A stretch of DNA of 64,000 nt from Calliphora vicina (GCF_958450345.1 NC_088781.1:21357857-21421856), one strand, 5' to 3'; shown: positions 43,904 through 56,880, counted from the first letter of the stretch. The notes: generated from the sequence alone by a model not told the origin. Made by a program: numbers and translations.

Positions 43904-45605
43904 ATATTGTAAAATCGTTTATTTAATTTTTTTTCCTGAAATTTCTCATACAGTTAGAATCACGGTATCAAACATACTTATAATCTGTTTTAGTTTTGGA
44001 GGCATCAACATCATTGTAGACCTGTGTAATATTTAAATCTTGGTTAAGTCACTGATTTAATGTTGTGTCTTTAAATCAATACCAACAATACCTTTTTATC
44101 ACCTACAATTTGTTCAAAGTTTTTTTTTGTATTGTATTTGTCTGCAATTTGCTTACAATCGTCATTGAGACACCCACATGAAAATCATTGATTTTTCTTT
44201 TAGGTTTGTTTTTATTTTTTTTTCACATAAAAATTAAATAAAGTTGACATCATGCAATCAGTTGTTTGTTTTGTTTTATTATTTTTATTTGTGTCTGAGA
44301 GTATGTGTGTGTTTTATAGATAAAATGCCTAAAAGCAGACTACATTTACTGATATAAACATGCTTACATTATTTTACATGTGTTTAGACATTAAAAATAT
44401 AGGTTGTATTGTGTGTGTGTGTAGGTAATATTAGACATGTTTTCAAACTTAAATAAATGATTCATTTGAAACACCTTTAACCCCACAAGACACATCATAA
44501 GTTACACATGTTATAGTTAAATAAAATCAGGGGGGAAATGAAATCACAACCAAACTTTACTCATCCTTAAATGAGACACTATGGGGCAGTAAATGTAACA
44601 AATTAAGAATTTGAATTCCAGTTTTAAATTTAAATTTGTTATTGAAATGCTTTAGTCTTAGGAATTATTTATATGAACGAAAAATTTAATATTTATTTTA
44701 AATTCCTTAGCCATAGTGCTAAAATTTCTTGTTAAATAAAATGAAACATTTCAACAAAAATATACAAAAAACGAAATAGGATATGAAACCAAAGCAAAGG
44801 TAAAAGTAAAACTGTCACTATAAATACAATGTAACAAAAACAGTTTACGTGACAAATTACCAAAGGCAATAGTAAAAGGAAAACCAACCAGCTCCAACTC
44901 CCAAAAAAAACTCGCACTCTAAACTCTAGCAATAAAATAACTACTTCTCGCAAAATAGTACAAGTCACAGTGGCTGTACTGTGGTGGGTGGTGTTGATAG
45001 TAAATCCCTAATAGTTGTAAGACAGCAATAAACCAAAGCCAAAATGTAACGAAATAAGAAATAATAAAACAACAAAAACAAAATTGTTTATTTCTCAGAC
45101 ACAAAGTTTGGTAAATCCAATCATGGTTTCAATTTCAAAAAACCTTGTATTTTAATACTTTTGCTTAATTTTGTATTTTGCCCCAGCTACAAGTGATTTT
45201 TTTTTCTTCTATTTGTTAACATACAAAAAGGTAACTTGCTGTTGGTTAGGTGTGTGGGGAGAACTGTAATATATTTATGTTGCTATAATATATCGCTTGA
45301 CTAATTTAATGTTTTATAGCTTTTGACATATTGTTGTGAGAGTGAGAGTCAGAGTGTGAGTCTGAATAATATTATTTTACTAACAGTTACCATACTACCA
45401 ACTTGCCAGTGTTAAATTGTAGTTATTTCTACTGGCCTCCCACTTTTGTTTGTCTGTGGCTGGCTTTTGATTTGTTTAAGTGTACAAACATTAGTGTCAA
45501 TAACACTAAAACATTACAAATAAAACACAATACAATACAGTAAAATAAATCAAGACATGCATGTATGTTTATCCAACAATACATATCGTCACCTTAAATG
45601 TTAAA
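43904..45605. other. Intron DNA without a recognisable gene
   Basis: GTGTGTGTGTGT-type microsatellite at 44409-44421. The minus-strand frames at 44732-45104 are hydrophobic but low-complexity and lack a start context or domain. GAGAGTGAGAGTCAGAGTGT at 45339-45358. Confidence 0.5.
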
Positions 45606-46268
45606 GGACGTAACTACACTGAAATTAAAAATCGAGTTTTTGATTTTCTGAGTCATGGAAATATAACCATATACGGACACCACTATGTAATAAAAGACAA
45701 ACAAATAAAAAAGACCTGTGTCTCCCAGTTTTCTTGATTTAGTCTCTGAGGCAAAGTTGTAGCCCATGTCATAAAGAACAAAAATTGTGAACATTTTAAA
45801 TCAAATAAACTTCATCTTCAAGGTCAAAATCGCAAAAAACTTTAAGAAATGCGAAATAAATATTTTTAAGCTGCCTAAAAGTATGCTTTAGTTTTAATAA
45901 TTGAATAGTTTATGGTCCAAAACACTTAATTCCTTTAGTTTTTTCTTACTAACTTATATTGACCTACCTAAACGATGTTAAGAATTATTCCTAGGAAGTC
46001 CATATGTTCTAGAAAGTTGTTTACTGAGATCTTAGGTACATTTTTGTTGTTGATTGTTTGCTACCTATGGACCTGAACAGGGGAAAAAGGTAAAAAAACA
46101 TAGATTTTTTAAAAGTTTTTTGTAAAATTTGTAGATCCCTACGATGAAAAATTAAAGCTTTATTAAACAAATTCAAACTCAAAAAATTACAAAAGAATAA
46201 TTTATTATTATCGATTTCATAACATTTTTTGCTTATCCTTTAAAATAAAATAAAGTGTAGTTACGTCC
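45606..46268. mobile_element. 663-bp segment bounded by GGACGTAACTACACT inverted ends, holding a fold-back copy
   Basis: GGACGTAACTACACT (45606-45620) is exactly inverse to AGTGTAGTTACGTCC (46254-46268). Inside is a rearranged fold-back family copy. The left arm (GAGTCATGGAAATATAACCA) has an internal deletion, and the centre is in the normal position but inverted (TTCCTAGGAAGTCCATATG; CCTATGGACCTGAACAGGGG). Either the fold-back element jumped into another element or the outer ends were acquired. Confidence 0.65.
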
Positions 46269-47850
46269 GTTTATATTTAAGATGACGTTATATAAAATTA
46301 TATGTTTGTATGTGTAAATACATGTATTATATTCGTATGTAGTCGTTTATGAAATTCTAACAATACGTCATTTATTACTTCACAATTCAGCCCCATCCTG
46401 TGTTGGAGTGCAAACAAAAGGTGTAAAACAATGTTTGATTGTTGGTCATGATTATTAAATTATTCGTTTCTTGTAATAATGTTTAGTTATTCTATGCCAC
46501 CAGAGATTAGAGTAAGGTAATGTTTTATTTTTTAAGGTTACTATTTTAAGAGACCGAAAAAAATATGGTAAGATTTACTATTCTTCTTAATTACTGGAAT
46601 GCTGCAGTTGTAGGGAAATAACAAGTTGGCCCTATATGGGAGCTATGAACAATTATGAACCGATCACCATAAAATCAAAAAAAAAATATATAGAGTGTTT
46701 ATTGTTCATCGAATTCAGTGTTACTTTGCTATTTCGTTTGTTTTGCTCTAAAAATTTAGTTAAAGTGATTAGTTTTTAATCAAATTTTTACGCTACGAAA
46801 ATTTGTATCTTAATTATTTTTAATGCCAACCGCTATGGTGGTTAATTAACTAACCACCCTATTCTATAAAAACCAGTTTCAAAACTCCATTTAAAAATTT
46901 TTAAACTCTTTTAAACTAATATGAGAATTGGGATTGATTGACCTTCGCTTTACCAAAAGTTTTTTTATGTACATATTTTACCATGGTGCTACTGCACTTT
47001 AATTAGCTGGTGGCCATCAAATTAAGAAAAAAATTGTTTGCTAAATTCCATGTGAGTCTCAATTAATTTTTCAAATATTTCCACAAACATGTATGCATTA
47101 GGGCTGTTTTAACGCACAATTGTGTTTTATTCAACAAAATATGTAAGTTAACATATTTTGAAAATTTGTACGAAAAAAAGTTCGATTCAGAAATCGCCAA
47201 CGAAAATTGGGAACGAAGCGGCACCGATCACCCTGTCATTTGGGGCCGGAACTAAAACAACTTCAAGCAGGTGTATGCGGAAACCAATTATGGTGTATGC
47301 GGAAACACAGCTTAACAAATTTTTTATTGAAATTTTTTAAGAAAAAATTAATTTTAACTTTTGATTTATTAGATTGAAAAAAATAACTGGATTCAGTTTA
47401 TTTAATTTTAAAAAATTAGAAAATTAACACCATTCATATTGACTGTGTTTTCCGTGATTTTAAAAGTGTAGGGTCATTTTAATCATCCCAAAAATATATA
47501 AAATTTCGCTATCTTTCTATTAGAAATTCCAAATAATGAAAATTTACATTTGACCTTTACGATTTAAGGGTGAATGTTTTCAGATTTTAGTAAACCTTTT
47601 AGAGTATATTTATAATTAAATATCTTATAACATTACGGATAGATTTTACTAATAATTCATAATAGTAAGTAAATTGGGCTCATTAGCCAAAATATGGAAA
47701 AAATTCGTATTTCCGAAATTCGCAATATTTAAATCGCAGGTACGGAAAAACTATAGGAGGTATTATCATACTCTCAATGTGATGATCAACAAATTCTAAA
47801 ATTTGATTAACAAAATTTTTAAAAATTAGAAAATTCAATATATTTCATGC
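46269..47850. other. No recognisable gene
   Basis: A fragment TATGGGAGCTATGAACAATT near 46636 is related to dispersed repeat A. At 47269-47305 GTGTATGCGGAAAC is repeated directly 21 bases apart. The frame at 47158-47340 is more GC-rich than its surroundings (GGAACGAAGCGGCACCGATC) but has no recognised domain. Confidence 0.4.
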
Positions 47851-48085
47851 GTATACAATGAGAGTCATGTCTGCATATCTATTTGGCTTTTGAAATTAAC
47901 TTTTCGTAGCCCCCGAATAACATACAGGAATTATTAATATATCCATATATCAGGTATAGCACTGGTTCGGTTTCTATTTAAAATAAAAATCGGACAACAA
48001 ATGGCTGAGATATTCCATTTGTGAATGATGTATACGATTCGGCACAGTCGAATATAGCAATCTTTCTTGTTTGTGTTTAGATTGT
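47851..48085 (+). repeat. Dispersed fly repeat B, 3' end with tail
   Basis: TTTTCGTAGCCCCCGAATAA, AATGGCTGAGATATTCC, and the tail TGTATACGATTCGGCACAGT with CGAATATAGCAATCTTTCTT. Similar tails without the body lie at 11575 and 61770. Confidence 0.7.
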
Positions 48086-48249
48086 TATTAATCCAAGGCT
48101 TCGCTCTTGCGTCGGTTTCCATGATCATTTTTAAAAATTATGCCTAATTTGTTTAATTGCCTAGTTCAATTGTGCAATTGATTTGGTATACTTTTGACTT
48201 AAAATTATCCCATAAAAACGAATGCTAAATCAATCAATTTAGACAGGAA

Positions 48250-48930
48250 AGACTGTGTTTTTAAGTTGCGATATCGAGCAAGAGTAACAGTCACAGCTTC
48301 ACCAGCCTCATTTTCGAAGAAATATTGTTCAGTACAAAATTAGCACCAAGCACCCTAATACATATCACCGAAATGAAGAAAGTTGTTTCACCAGCTTATT
48401 AAAATCACATGTCATCCTCGTCAATATCACCCAACATAGGCAGAGAGATCTCAGTTATCATATCGTGAAATCGAGTACCAGCAACCGCCACTGCTTGACC
48501 TGCTTTTAGCACAAAATCCTCACCAAACATTGATAAGTTGTGAATAAATATCTTCTTCGATTATCTGTGTGCTCTGTGAATCGCTAATGCTGCAATTTTG
48601 GCCATAAGGTAACAATGAGCTGAAGAATTATTTGGCTTGAAAGATCAGCATTCACTTGTTGATGATCAATAAACCATTCAACAAACTCACTTCACTGTTC
48701 CTAATCATTAGATTTCAGTGCTTTTGTCAATTGAACATTGCTAGTATGAAAATGCTAGCAATGTTCTTAACCAATACGCATAACTTATGTTCCTGGACTT
48801 TTTCCAAAATTCTCAAGCAGTGCTTCAATATTGACATTTGTACATCTTGTTTTTGTATGACCAGTGTGTTAAGCACCACCAATTGATCCAATCCCCCTGA
48901 ATTTTTCAATTACTCTTTTCATAGCTGACG
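48250..48930 (-). pseudogene. Degenerate DDE transposase of the Tc1/mariner-like group
   Basis: The minus strand, over several frames and stops, gives phrases in the order of these transposases: FRGIGSIGGA, NVQLTKALKSND, SEFVEWFIDHQQVNADLSSQ, GQNCSI, IIEEDIYSQLINVW and, further on, FENEAGEAVTV. The known pattern is a helix-turn-helix part, then ...FVNW.....D..F...I.FSDEAHF.LNGYVN.QN.R.W, then the VWC.....GPYFF.N..G.AVTV block. The catalytic DEAHF block is not preserved. The frame at 48727-48909 is a shadow of this relic. Confidence 0.55.
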
Positions 48931-49330
48931 AAGTTTTATCATTATTCCCAGCTTATTTTTTATGAATATAAACATTTTTGAAATATTTTTTATTTATGAA
49001 AACGCTTTGTAGTCTCGTTTAGTACTCCATGTTTACTAAATCCAAACTGTCAGCTGTCAATTTGTTTTTATTTTATTTTACTGCTGCAAGTTCAAATCTG
49101 GCCTGTATTTTGTAAAACTTAATATTAAAGCGTTAATTTTAAATAATTTTGGAGTGTATTCTTTAAATTCATATACAACAACTTTAAGTTATGTAAATAC
49201 GTATTTGTTTATTTGAACTTGTGTATTGTGTTTAATATTTAACGTTTTGTTTAAGACATTTCCAAAATAAACTTTATTGTAGTTATTAATTAAACAATAA
49301 AATATATGGGTAAGCACATCAAATAAATGA

Positions 49331-50014
49331 CTTAAAAATCCAGGATTTTTTTAAAATTTTTAGCCTTTATTTTGAAATATTTGCACAATATGAATTTATT
49401 CAAAATATTGGTCGTTGTTACTGGCAATATATGAATTCCGAGCCAAAAGAACTGCTTTTGAGGCCATGGACGAATCAAGCCAATATCGGATACTCTGTTC
49501 CAGAGATTGAAGCGTATCCCAGAAATCGTCATTCAAGGTATCTCCGGCTTCAATTCGTAATGTACCCAATTTCCCTGCTTTTAGATGAATTTTGCTGCTC
49601 GCAAACGTTATGAAAATGCTGCTCGAGTAGTTCCCAGACCCTGTTGAGTTTTACAACAATATCCAAGGATTAATGCCTCCAATTCTTGGCCATCAAATTT
49701 TTTTGTCTGACCTGAGAGATATTTGTCTTCTGTGTCAAAATCAAGACTTCTGAATAGCACAAACCATCTTTTGCACGCTGAAACCGATGAAACTTATTCA
49801 CCAAAAGCTTTGGTGAGCAATTGGTGCACTTCAGTGGCACCTATTTAAATTAAAGATGTAAAGCAAAACTTCTTGCATATGACGCTTTGTTGGTACAAAA
49901 TAAAAAAAACTTTGCTGCCTACACAATAATATTCAATAAATGACGGATATGTACCCTTCGAAATGACGTATAAGTTATTAGAAACAAAAAATCCAGCATT
50001 TTTAATTCATACAC
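49331..50014 (-). mobile_element. Internally deleted mariner with both ends
   Basis: On the minus strand the element starts near AATTAAAAATGCTGGATTTT and ends in ATCCTGGATTTTTAAG, giving inverted ends of about 20 bases (TTAAAAAT.C.GGATTTTTT). Inside are DFDTEDKYLSGQTKKFDGQE (mariner N-terminal region), CCKTQQGLGTTRAAFS, KQGNWVHYELKPE, and the C-terminus IGLIRPWPQKQFFWLGIHIL. Two-thirds of the transposase, with the catalytic triad, is deleted, and stops interrupt the rest. Confidence 0.85.
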
Positions 50015-51377
50015 TCAATTTATTTACACGTTTTGCATAAACTTAATTAAGTTTTCAGCACAACCAAAGGAAATTTTAAATTTAAATAAGCCTCCTGAAC
50101 ATTAAATTTTAATTATAACCTTTCAATCAGACTGTCAAAAACTCCTAGTGCACATATAATTTAGAAATATTTGTGAAATAATATAAATACATAAGTAGAT
50201 AGACAGACAACCTCATATTTGATGTGCCACCAACTACAAATCAATGTTTAGTGGTTGGCTGAAAAAAAAATTATACAATTCTGTCAATCTAATCAAAAAG
50301 TGTTGACATAACCCCAAAAAATGTGCCAGTATCTAAATACATAAACAATTTCAAATACAAAAAAAAAACATACAGAAAACTGTGGAATTTTCAAAAAACC
50401 CACACTTTCTATATAAATAATATGAGTGTGTGCAAGGGTTTTTACAAATAAATCGTTAAAATGTGTTCAATATGAACACGAAAAAAAAACTGTAATATAA
50501 TAAAATGAAAATAAATAAAATAAAAAAATAAAATCGTATATGACCAACCAACATGCCCACAGTTTTGTGGTTAAAAGTTCAATGTAAAACAAAATATACA
50601 GAAAAAAGCTGATAAAAAAATGATTTTTATAAAAAAAATTGCTTAAACTAATAAAATACACATTTTTGTTACTATGTACTAAATGTACAAGTAGCGCTTT
50701 TTTTCTATAAAATTCTCGTTTAAAGTTTTTTTTTATATTTATACATATTTCTCTAGTTTATTTTTTGCCATTAATCCTTTTTGGCTACTTGGTTAAAGTT
50801 TTTTGTTTTTTATATATATTTTTTTACAATTTTTTACTAGCTTCTGCATATAAAGCTTTAGCAACAACCGTTTTTTATGGTTTAAATATTTTTGCTAACA
50901 ACCACCAAAAACCATGGAAACTCTGCTGTTATACTCTATTGAATATAGATTTTTTTATTTTTTTTTTGAAAGTTGAATAAATGGAAAAAAAAGTTTTTAT
51001 TTTACGAGACGCTTGTTAGTAGGTATTGGCTACTTACCACCCTCGAGACAAGTGTAGGAGAAAACAAAAATATGGAAGAGCTTTCCGTTTTATTTTTCTT
51101 GTTCAATATTGTATTAAATTTTTCTAAAATGATTGCAAAATGCAGTAGTAGACAATCTGATGGGAACTAATGGTATTTTTGTGAAACAGAAATATTTAAA
51201 AAAAAAACTAAATAAATCATTACAAAAACCATTTGTAATAATGGAACTTATGTATTTATGCCGAAAATATGATCAATCTTAGGGATTTAAATTAACAAGA
51301 TCAAAGCTTTTAAAAGCCCTTCCGTTATCCTAAGATGAAACCAATTGTTCCATTAAAGCTTTCGTAAGAATGAATAG
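50015..51377. other. AT-rich DNA without a recognisable gene
   Basis: A/T-run-rich. Frames at 50467-50661 and 50765-51170 are Phe/Lys-rich without domains. Confidence 0.5.
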
Positions 51378-52330
51378 GTGTTATTTTGGACAACGATCTT
51401 TCATTTAATAAACATGTAAATCTTGTTATTAATAGAGTTTGTTTAACATTACGTGGCCTTTATAGTGTGGCTTGTTACTTGCCATTGGCTGTGAGACTTC
51501 GGGTTGCTGTTTCCACTTGTCTTCCACACTTTCTATATTGTTTGGAGGTTTACTCGGGCACTTCTGCCGCAAATATTTTAAGACTACGGAGATGTTTCAA
51601 TAGGGTAATTCGATATATTTACAGTCTAAGTATTAGGGAACATGTTTCGGAATACCAAAAACTAATTTTGGGATGTAAATTTTACCAATTTATAAATATG
51701 AGAAAAATTTTATTTTTCTATAAGACAGTTAAATATGGAAATCCTTCATACCTGTTACATAAATTTGTTTTTGGTAGTTCTAGTAGAACGCACACGATGA
51801 TTATACCTAGACACTTCTCACTCGTTATGAGTCGTTCGTATTGTGTGACTATATCTAGATTATGGAATACAATGATTTCATATGAGGATCGTAGATTTTC
51901 ACATAGTTTGTCAAATTTCAAAATGATTTTTCTATCTAATTTATGAAAGAATTTTGAATCGATATTTTTGCCAGTCGAAGCTGACTATGATACACTCAAA
52001 CGGGTAAAACTATTAAAAGAGTCAATATTTAACAACACATCATTTTGTATTGCTCTAAAAAATTTGTTTAAAAGTATTTAATTGAATACGCTCTTTTTAT
52101 AATTTTAATTTGTTTATCAATCTTTTTTTTAATAATATTTAAGTTTGTGCAAATAATAGGGAATTTCTTCATATTCTTTTTTTTTTTCTTTCTTCTATTT
52201 CACTAATTTTGTAAGTCATATAAATGTTTGTATTAATACTTTTATTAATGTAATTAAATTGATTTAGTTGTAGTCCTGCTAATTTTGGCCCTAAGGGCTT
52301 GCGGCATTTTTGAAATATAAATAAATAAAA
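51378..52330 (+). pseudogene. LINE 3' end: reverse-transcriptase C-terminus and 3' UTR
   Basis: The open frame (51386-51946) starts mid-protein as LDNDLSFNKHVNLVINRV (motif LGV.LD..LSF..H), then RGLYSVACYLPLAVRLRVAV, CLEVYSGTSAANILRLRRCF and, near the end, SRSYCVTISRLWNTMISYED. This is the tail of non-LTR reverse transcriptases of the CR1/I/jockey assemblage. It is followed by a ~370-base 3' UTR with GGCCCTAAGGGCTTGCGGCA and a tail of ATAAATAAATAAA units, as expected at a LINE 3' end. It is strongly 5'-truncated and belongs to a different family from the fragment at 8.8 kb. Confidence 0.8.
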
Positions 52331-52379
52331 AATAAAACAAAAAAAAAATTAAAAATAAATAATTAAATTTTAAAATAAT

Positions 52380-54180
52380 TCTTTCTAGACCTGAGAAAAA
52401 AGTCTATAAGCTAAACAAAAATTAATTAATTTTTAACGAAAAAAACTTTTGTCTGCTAAAAATTAAATTGCAAAAAAACTTCACAAATAAATTTGTTTAA
52501 AAAAAGCTTTTTCACAAAAATGTTTTTACAGAAAATATTTTTATTCGTAAATTTCCCAGCTTGTTTTTCAATGAAATTGGCTTTTCCTAGAAAAGCTTTT
52601 TCAAAAAGCTTATTTTACAACAAAAGTTATTTTACAATGAAGTACTTTTTTTAATAAATTCCAACGCAAAAATTTTCTGAAAAAGTTATGCAGACATCAT
52701 TATTTAAAATAAATGTTCGCTAGAAAATGCTTTTTTTCTCAAATATATTTTTTTTTACAAAAAAGACTTTTTTTGCAAATGAAGTTTGTTTTCTTACAAA
52801 AAATAAAGATTTTTCTTAACTTAAGCTTAATAAGAAGCTTTTTAAAAATGTTAAGTAAAAAAGCTTTTTTACAAAAATTTAATAATTTTAAAGAAATTAT
52901 TTTGTTTTTTCACAAATAAAGCTTTATTATTTAAAGTTTAATTGAAAATAGAATTTTTTTACAAAAAAAAGCTCTTTGACAAATAAATAAAAAGTTATAC
53001 GTAAACTACAATAATGGCCTTTTTTGATAAATGATGACTTTTACAAATAAATATATTTAAAACAAGTTTTTTTAAGTTATTTTTATTATTTGAAAATTAT
53101 TCTTCCAAATAAAGCTTTTTCTGTAAACAAAGCTTTTTATTTAAATTGTTTTTTGCGAACATTAGCTTTTCAAGAGAGCTTTTGCCCCAAAAATTTCAAT
53201 ATTTACTTTATTATAAAAAGTTTTTTGGAAAATAAAAGTGTTTTACAAAAAATCTCTTTCACAAATAAAGACTAAGTTGTAAACTACAATAATTAAGGCC
53301 CTAATTTTGTAAATCACGTCACCAAAGTGATATTTATATGGAAAGCAAAAACAAAATTTCAAAAATTTTAAAAATTTGTTTTTGTTTTGTATACAAAATT
53401 TTCAAATTATGAAAGGCAAATCAACACTTGAATTTTGGTGCGTTTGTTCTGTTAAGAATTTGTATATAAAACAAAAACAAATTTTTAAAATTTTTGAAAT
53501 TTTGTTTTTGCTTTCCATATAAATATCACTTTGTGACGTGATTTACAAAATTAGGGCCTAAATTTTTTGATAAATGAAGAATATTTTATTTCAAATAAAG
53601 CTTTATACGAATATAGTGTTTTAAAAAACAAGATTTTTACAAACTCTAAGAAAAAGCTTTTTTCTGAAATAAATATTTTTCTGCAAATAAAGCTTTACAT
53701 ACGAGGAAAGTTTTTTCTGCAAATAAAGCTTTTTATTAATATTTATTTTGCAAAGCTTTTCCAAAAAATTATTTTATTATAAATTGATCTTTTTTTCAAA
53801 ATACAGGTTTTTGTAGAATTCATAAATAGTTTTTTTAACTTAAAGTTGTAAAATAAAATATATGAAAGCTCTTTATGAAAAAAGCTTTTACATTTTATTT
53901 TACAATTTGGCTATTTTTACAAAACGAGCTTAATCCAAAGTTTTTTATTAAAGGTTATTTGCAGAAACTAAAGCGCTTTTCAGAAATTTTTTGTACAAAA
54001 AGAAAAAAAATATTTTTTTTAGAAAAAAATTTAGCTTTCAAATAAAGCTTTTTATGAAAGAAAAATGGCTGTTTTATGTGTTTTTTATTAAAAAGGCTTC
54101 TTGGTTAATTTAAAAAAAAATATTAATTCGTTATTTCATCATTAAAGCTCCTTTAATAGAAGCTTTTCTACAAATAGAAG
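52380..54180. repeat. 1.8-kb domain of degenerate AAGCTTT/ACAAATAAA words
   Basis: AAGCTTT appears dozens of times at irregular spacing (for example 52594, 52861, 52920, 53117, 53598, 53677, 53726, 54040), usually within ACAAATAAAGCTTTT. It looks like an old expansion of a short unit that drifted, or a palindromic word (AAGCTT) with flanking polypurine/pyrimidine runs. Frames in it are Phe/Lys-rich and not genes. A 262-bp MITE is inserted at 53297. Confidence 0.75.
53297..53558. mobile_element. 262-bp MITE with perfect 26-bp inverted ends and TAA duplication
   Basis: The ends are GGCCCTAATTTTGTAAAT (continuing CACGTCAC) and the exact inverse. TAA flanks both sides (53294-53296, 53559-53561). 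Sub-terminal arms are also inverse (GATATTTATATGGAAAGCAA, AAACAAAATTTC) for about 95 bases. A TAA duplication and GG..CC ends fit PIF/Harbinger MITEs. The perfect ends suggest a relatively young insertion. Confidence 0.93.
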
Positions 54181-55838
54181 AACATGACCACCAACAGATT
54201 TTGAAGGGCATATAGTTTCTTTTCTTTTATTGATCATTCATTGTAATGTTTATGAATTATTAATTCTTATTAACCAAAATTCAGATTTCGGAAGAGAACT
54301 TTTAACAAAGGTTTAAAAGCTTCAAATTCCAACTCAAAGATTTGTTATGCTTTCCTGCTAAAACTAACCCACCAGGGGCCTTTGTTAGGACATCTCTGTT
54401 ACTACTTGATATTTATTGATATTTGACTAACACGATTGATGTTACTTTTTGTTTCAGCTTATAAGCATATTGGCAGCTTCTACAAATTACAATAATGTAA
54501 AGTAGACTAGAGTTTAATGCAACAAACTCTATTTAAATTTTCAATGAAAACAACCAATAATTTTCATAGCCATGAAATAGTTTTATTTAATTAATTAAAT
54601 AAATGTTCCAATTGGCGGACTTACAAAATGATTTTAAGTAATTAAAGACACAAATATGTTTAGCTTTACAGTTGTAATTTTAATTTACTCTGTTAAAAAG
54701 GCTAACACTTTGGTTTTATCACTCCTTTTTTACGAGAATTACTAAAAGTACTTTATGCATTTTTCTTTGCAATTTGTATTCGTAAGATTTTTCACTTTTG
54801 GTGTGTTTTTATTGAATTTGAAGCAATTTTTCTTCAACAACATAAAATATGGTTATAAATTTTGGGTGATTTATATGCAGTACTCAACAGGAAGTGAATA
54901 AAAATGAACAGGATCCTAAGGATGTCTTAAATTTAAATTTGTTCTCTAGTTTTTTCTCTCCAGCAATAATTCTTTGCATTTATCTCAACTACACCGTAAT
55001 ACCAACAACTCTGGCTATACTTTACTTTCGTATTTCTGCCACTTGAACTTCTTTACTTTACTTTATTATTATTTTTATTTTTTTGGTATTTTTTTTTGTT
55101 CACGAACAGCATTTGTTATTTATTTGATTTGACAAACACCAAAAAAAAGAGAAAAGAAACTGCCAAACCAATAATAAGAAAAAAATCAAATAATAATAAC
55201 GACAAAATATGTTTTAATATTATTTTCAATTTGAGCATTTATTATATTGACGATGGTAAACAAGTCAATAACAGCAAAAGCACCAGCACCAATAACAGCA
55301 AAATATTCAAAACTTTATTAGATAAAATGGCAAAATATTTGCTGTTTAAGAAAACCTCAGAAAATTATATAAAAGACGAGACAAAATGTCTGGAAAATTT
55401 CAATTTATGTTGATGTGTTTTTTTTTTTTGTTTGAAATATAATATATTTATTGCGATACATTTTGCGCTGTAAATAAATTGTTTATTTTAAATTAAATTT
55501 TATCAGAAATTTACTTATTGGTGTTTTTTTTTGCTTAAATAACTACAAAGAATTTGTTTTTTAAAAGTTTTTTAATTTGTATTTACAAATTTTGGGTTGG
55601 ACAAAGTTTATGTAAGTTTTCTTTAACTTTATTGAATGTTTGACAAAGATTTGTTTATGAAAATATTGTAAAAAAGTCATTTATATAATTGAATGGTTTT
55701 TTTTAATGAAAAGTTGCAATTTTGACTTTTTTATACTTAAATAAATGGCTAGACGAGAATTAAGCATTTGATTTGATTAAAAATAAAGAAACCACAAGAA
55801 CTACATTGAAGTTTAAAATGATGGCTATTTGCACTTAC
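54181..55838. other. AT-rich DNA without a recognisable gene
   Basis: No repeat copies matched. The 105-codon frame at 55096-55413 is Lys/Asn/Ser-rich and low-complexity; I do not call it a gene. Confidence 0.5.
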
Positions 55839-55839
55839 C

Positions 55840-56756
55840 AAGTGCAACACGATAAAAAGTACGGACACCACTACGTGATAAACGACCAAAAAAAAGATCC
55901 GTGTCTCCCAGTTTTTCTAAAAAATATGCACTTTTTATGGACCCTCAAAGATTTAGGGATTCGGTGTAATTTTTGCAAAAAAGTGATCATTTTCTCAGGC
56001 TCATATCTTGCAAACAGTTCGGAGTTTTAATTTACTCTCTGAGGCAAAGTTGTAGCCCTTGTCATAAATAATAAAAATTGAGCACAAATAAAATCAAAAA
56101 CACTTCATCTTCAAGATCAAAATCGCAAAAAACTTTAAAAAATTCCATTTTTTTACCTTTTTTCCGCTGTTCAGGTCCATAGGTTGGAAATCGTTCATAA
56201 ATCAAGGAAATTATCAACTATAAAAATGTACCTAAGATAACGGTAAACAACTTTCTAGAACATATGAACTTCCTAGTAATGATTCTTAACACCATTTAGG
56301 TAGGTCAATATAAGTTAGTAAGAAAAAGCTAAAGAAATTAAGTGCTTTGACCCATAAACTATTAAATAATTATAAATCAAAGCATACATTTAGGCAGCAT
56401 TAAAAAATATTTCGAATTTTTTAAAGTTTTATGTGATTTTAATCTTGAAGATGAAGTTCTTTTGCTTTTATATGTATGTTCACAATTTATATATGCTTTT
56501 ATATGTTCAGTTCTCTATATCAAGGGCTACAACTTTGCCTCGGAAAGTAAATCAAAATTCTGAACTGTTTGCAAGATATGAGCCTGAGAAAATGATCACT
56601 TATTTGCAAAAATGACACCGAGGCCCCAAATCTTTGGGGGCCCATAAAAAATGCATGACTTTGACCAAAACTGGGAGACACGGGTCTTTTTTTTTGCTCC
56701 ACGTAGTGGTATCCGTATATGGTTATATTTCCATGACTCAAAAATTACACACAGTG
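55840..56756. mobile_element. Fold-back family, complete copy (~917 bp)
   Basis: The left arm (GTACGGACACCACTACGTGA to CATCTTCAAGATCAAAATCG) is mirrored by the right arm (56440-56756, ending CCATGACTCAAAAATTACAC then ACAGTG). The centre holds CTGTTCAGGTCCATAGG, TGAACTTCCTAGTAATGATT and TTAGGCAGC. Arms are about 300 bases. The right extremity inverted reads CACTGTGTGTAATTTTTGAG; the left extremity is decayed (AAGTGCAACACGA). No transposase is present in any copy. Confidence 0.85.
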
Positions 56757-56880
56757 TTATTTAGAAAAATCCTAATTTTGTGTATACCGGGAATTTTGTT
56801 CTGACTTTTATCAGATCTCTGACTGAAAAAGCAATATTTTTGCTAGACCTACATATATTTATAGCAAGACATTATTAAAA

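Noticed and set aside
44732..45104. Hydrophobic minus-strand frames as a membrane protein gene
   Set aside because: Composition follows the A-rich plus strand. The two frames overlap in different phases and neither has a recognisable start or splice context.
52713..53782. Several Phe/Lys-rich frames
   Set aside because: They are translations of the AAGCTTT/ACAAATAAA words and shift frame freely.
55096..55413. 105-residue Lys/Asn-rich frame
   Set aside because: Low-complexity A-rich DNA; nothing in it resembles a domain.
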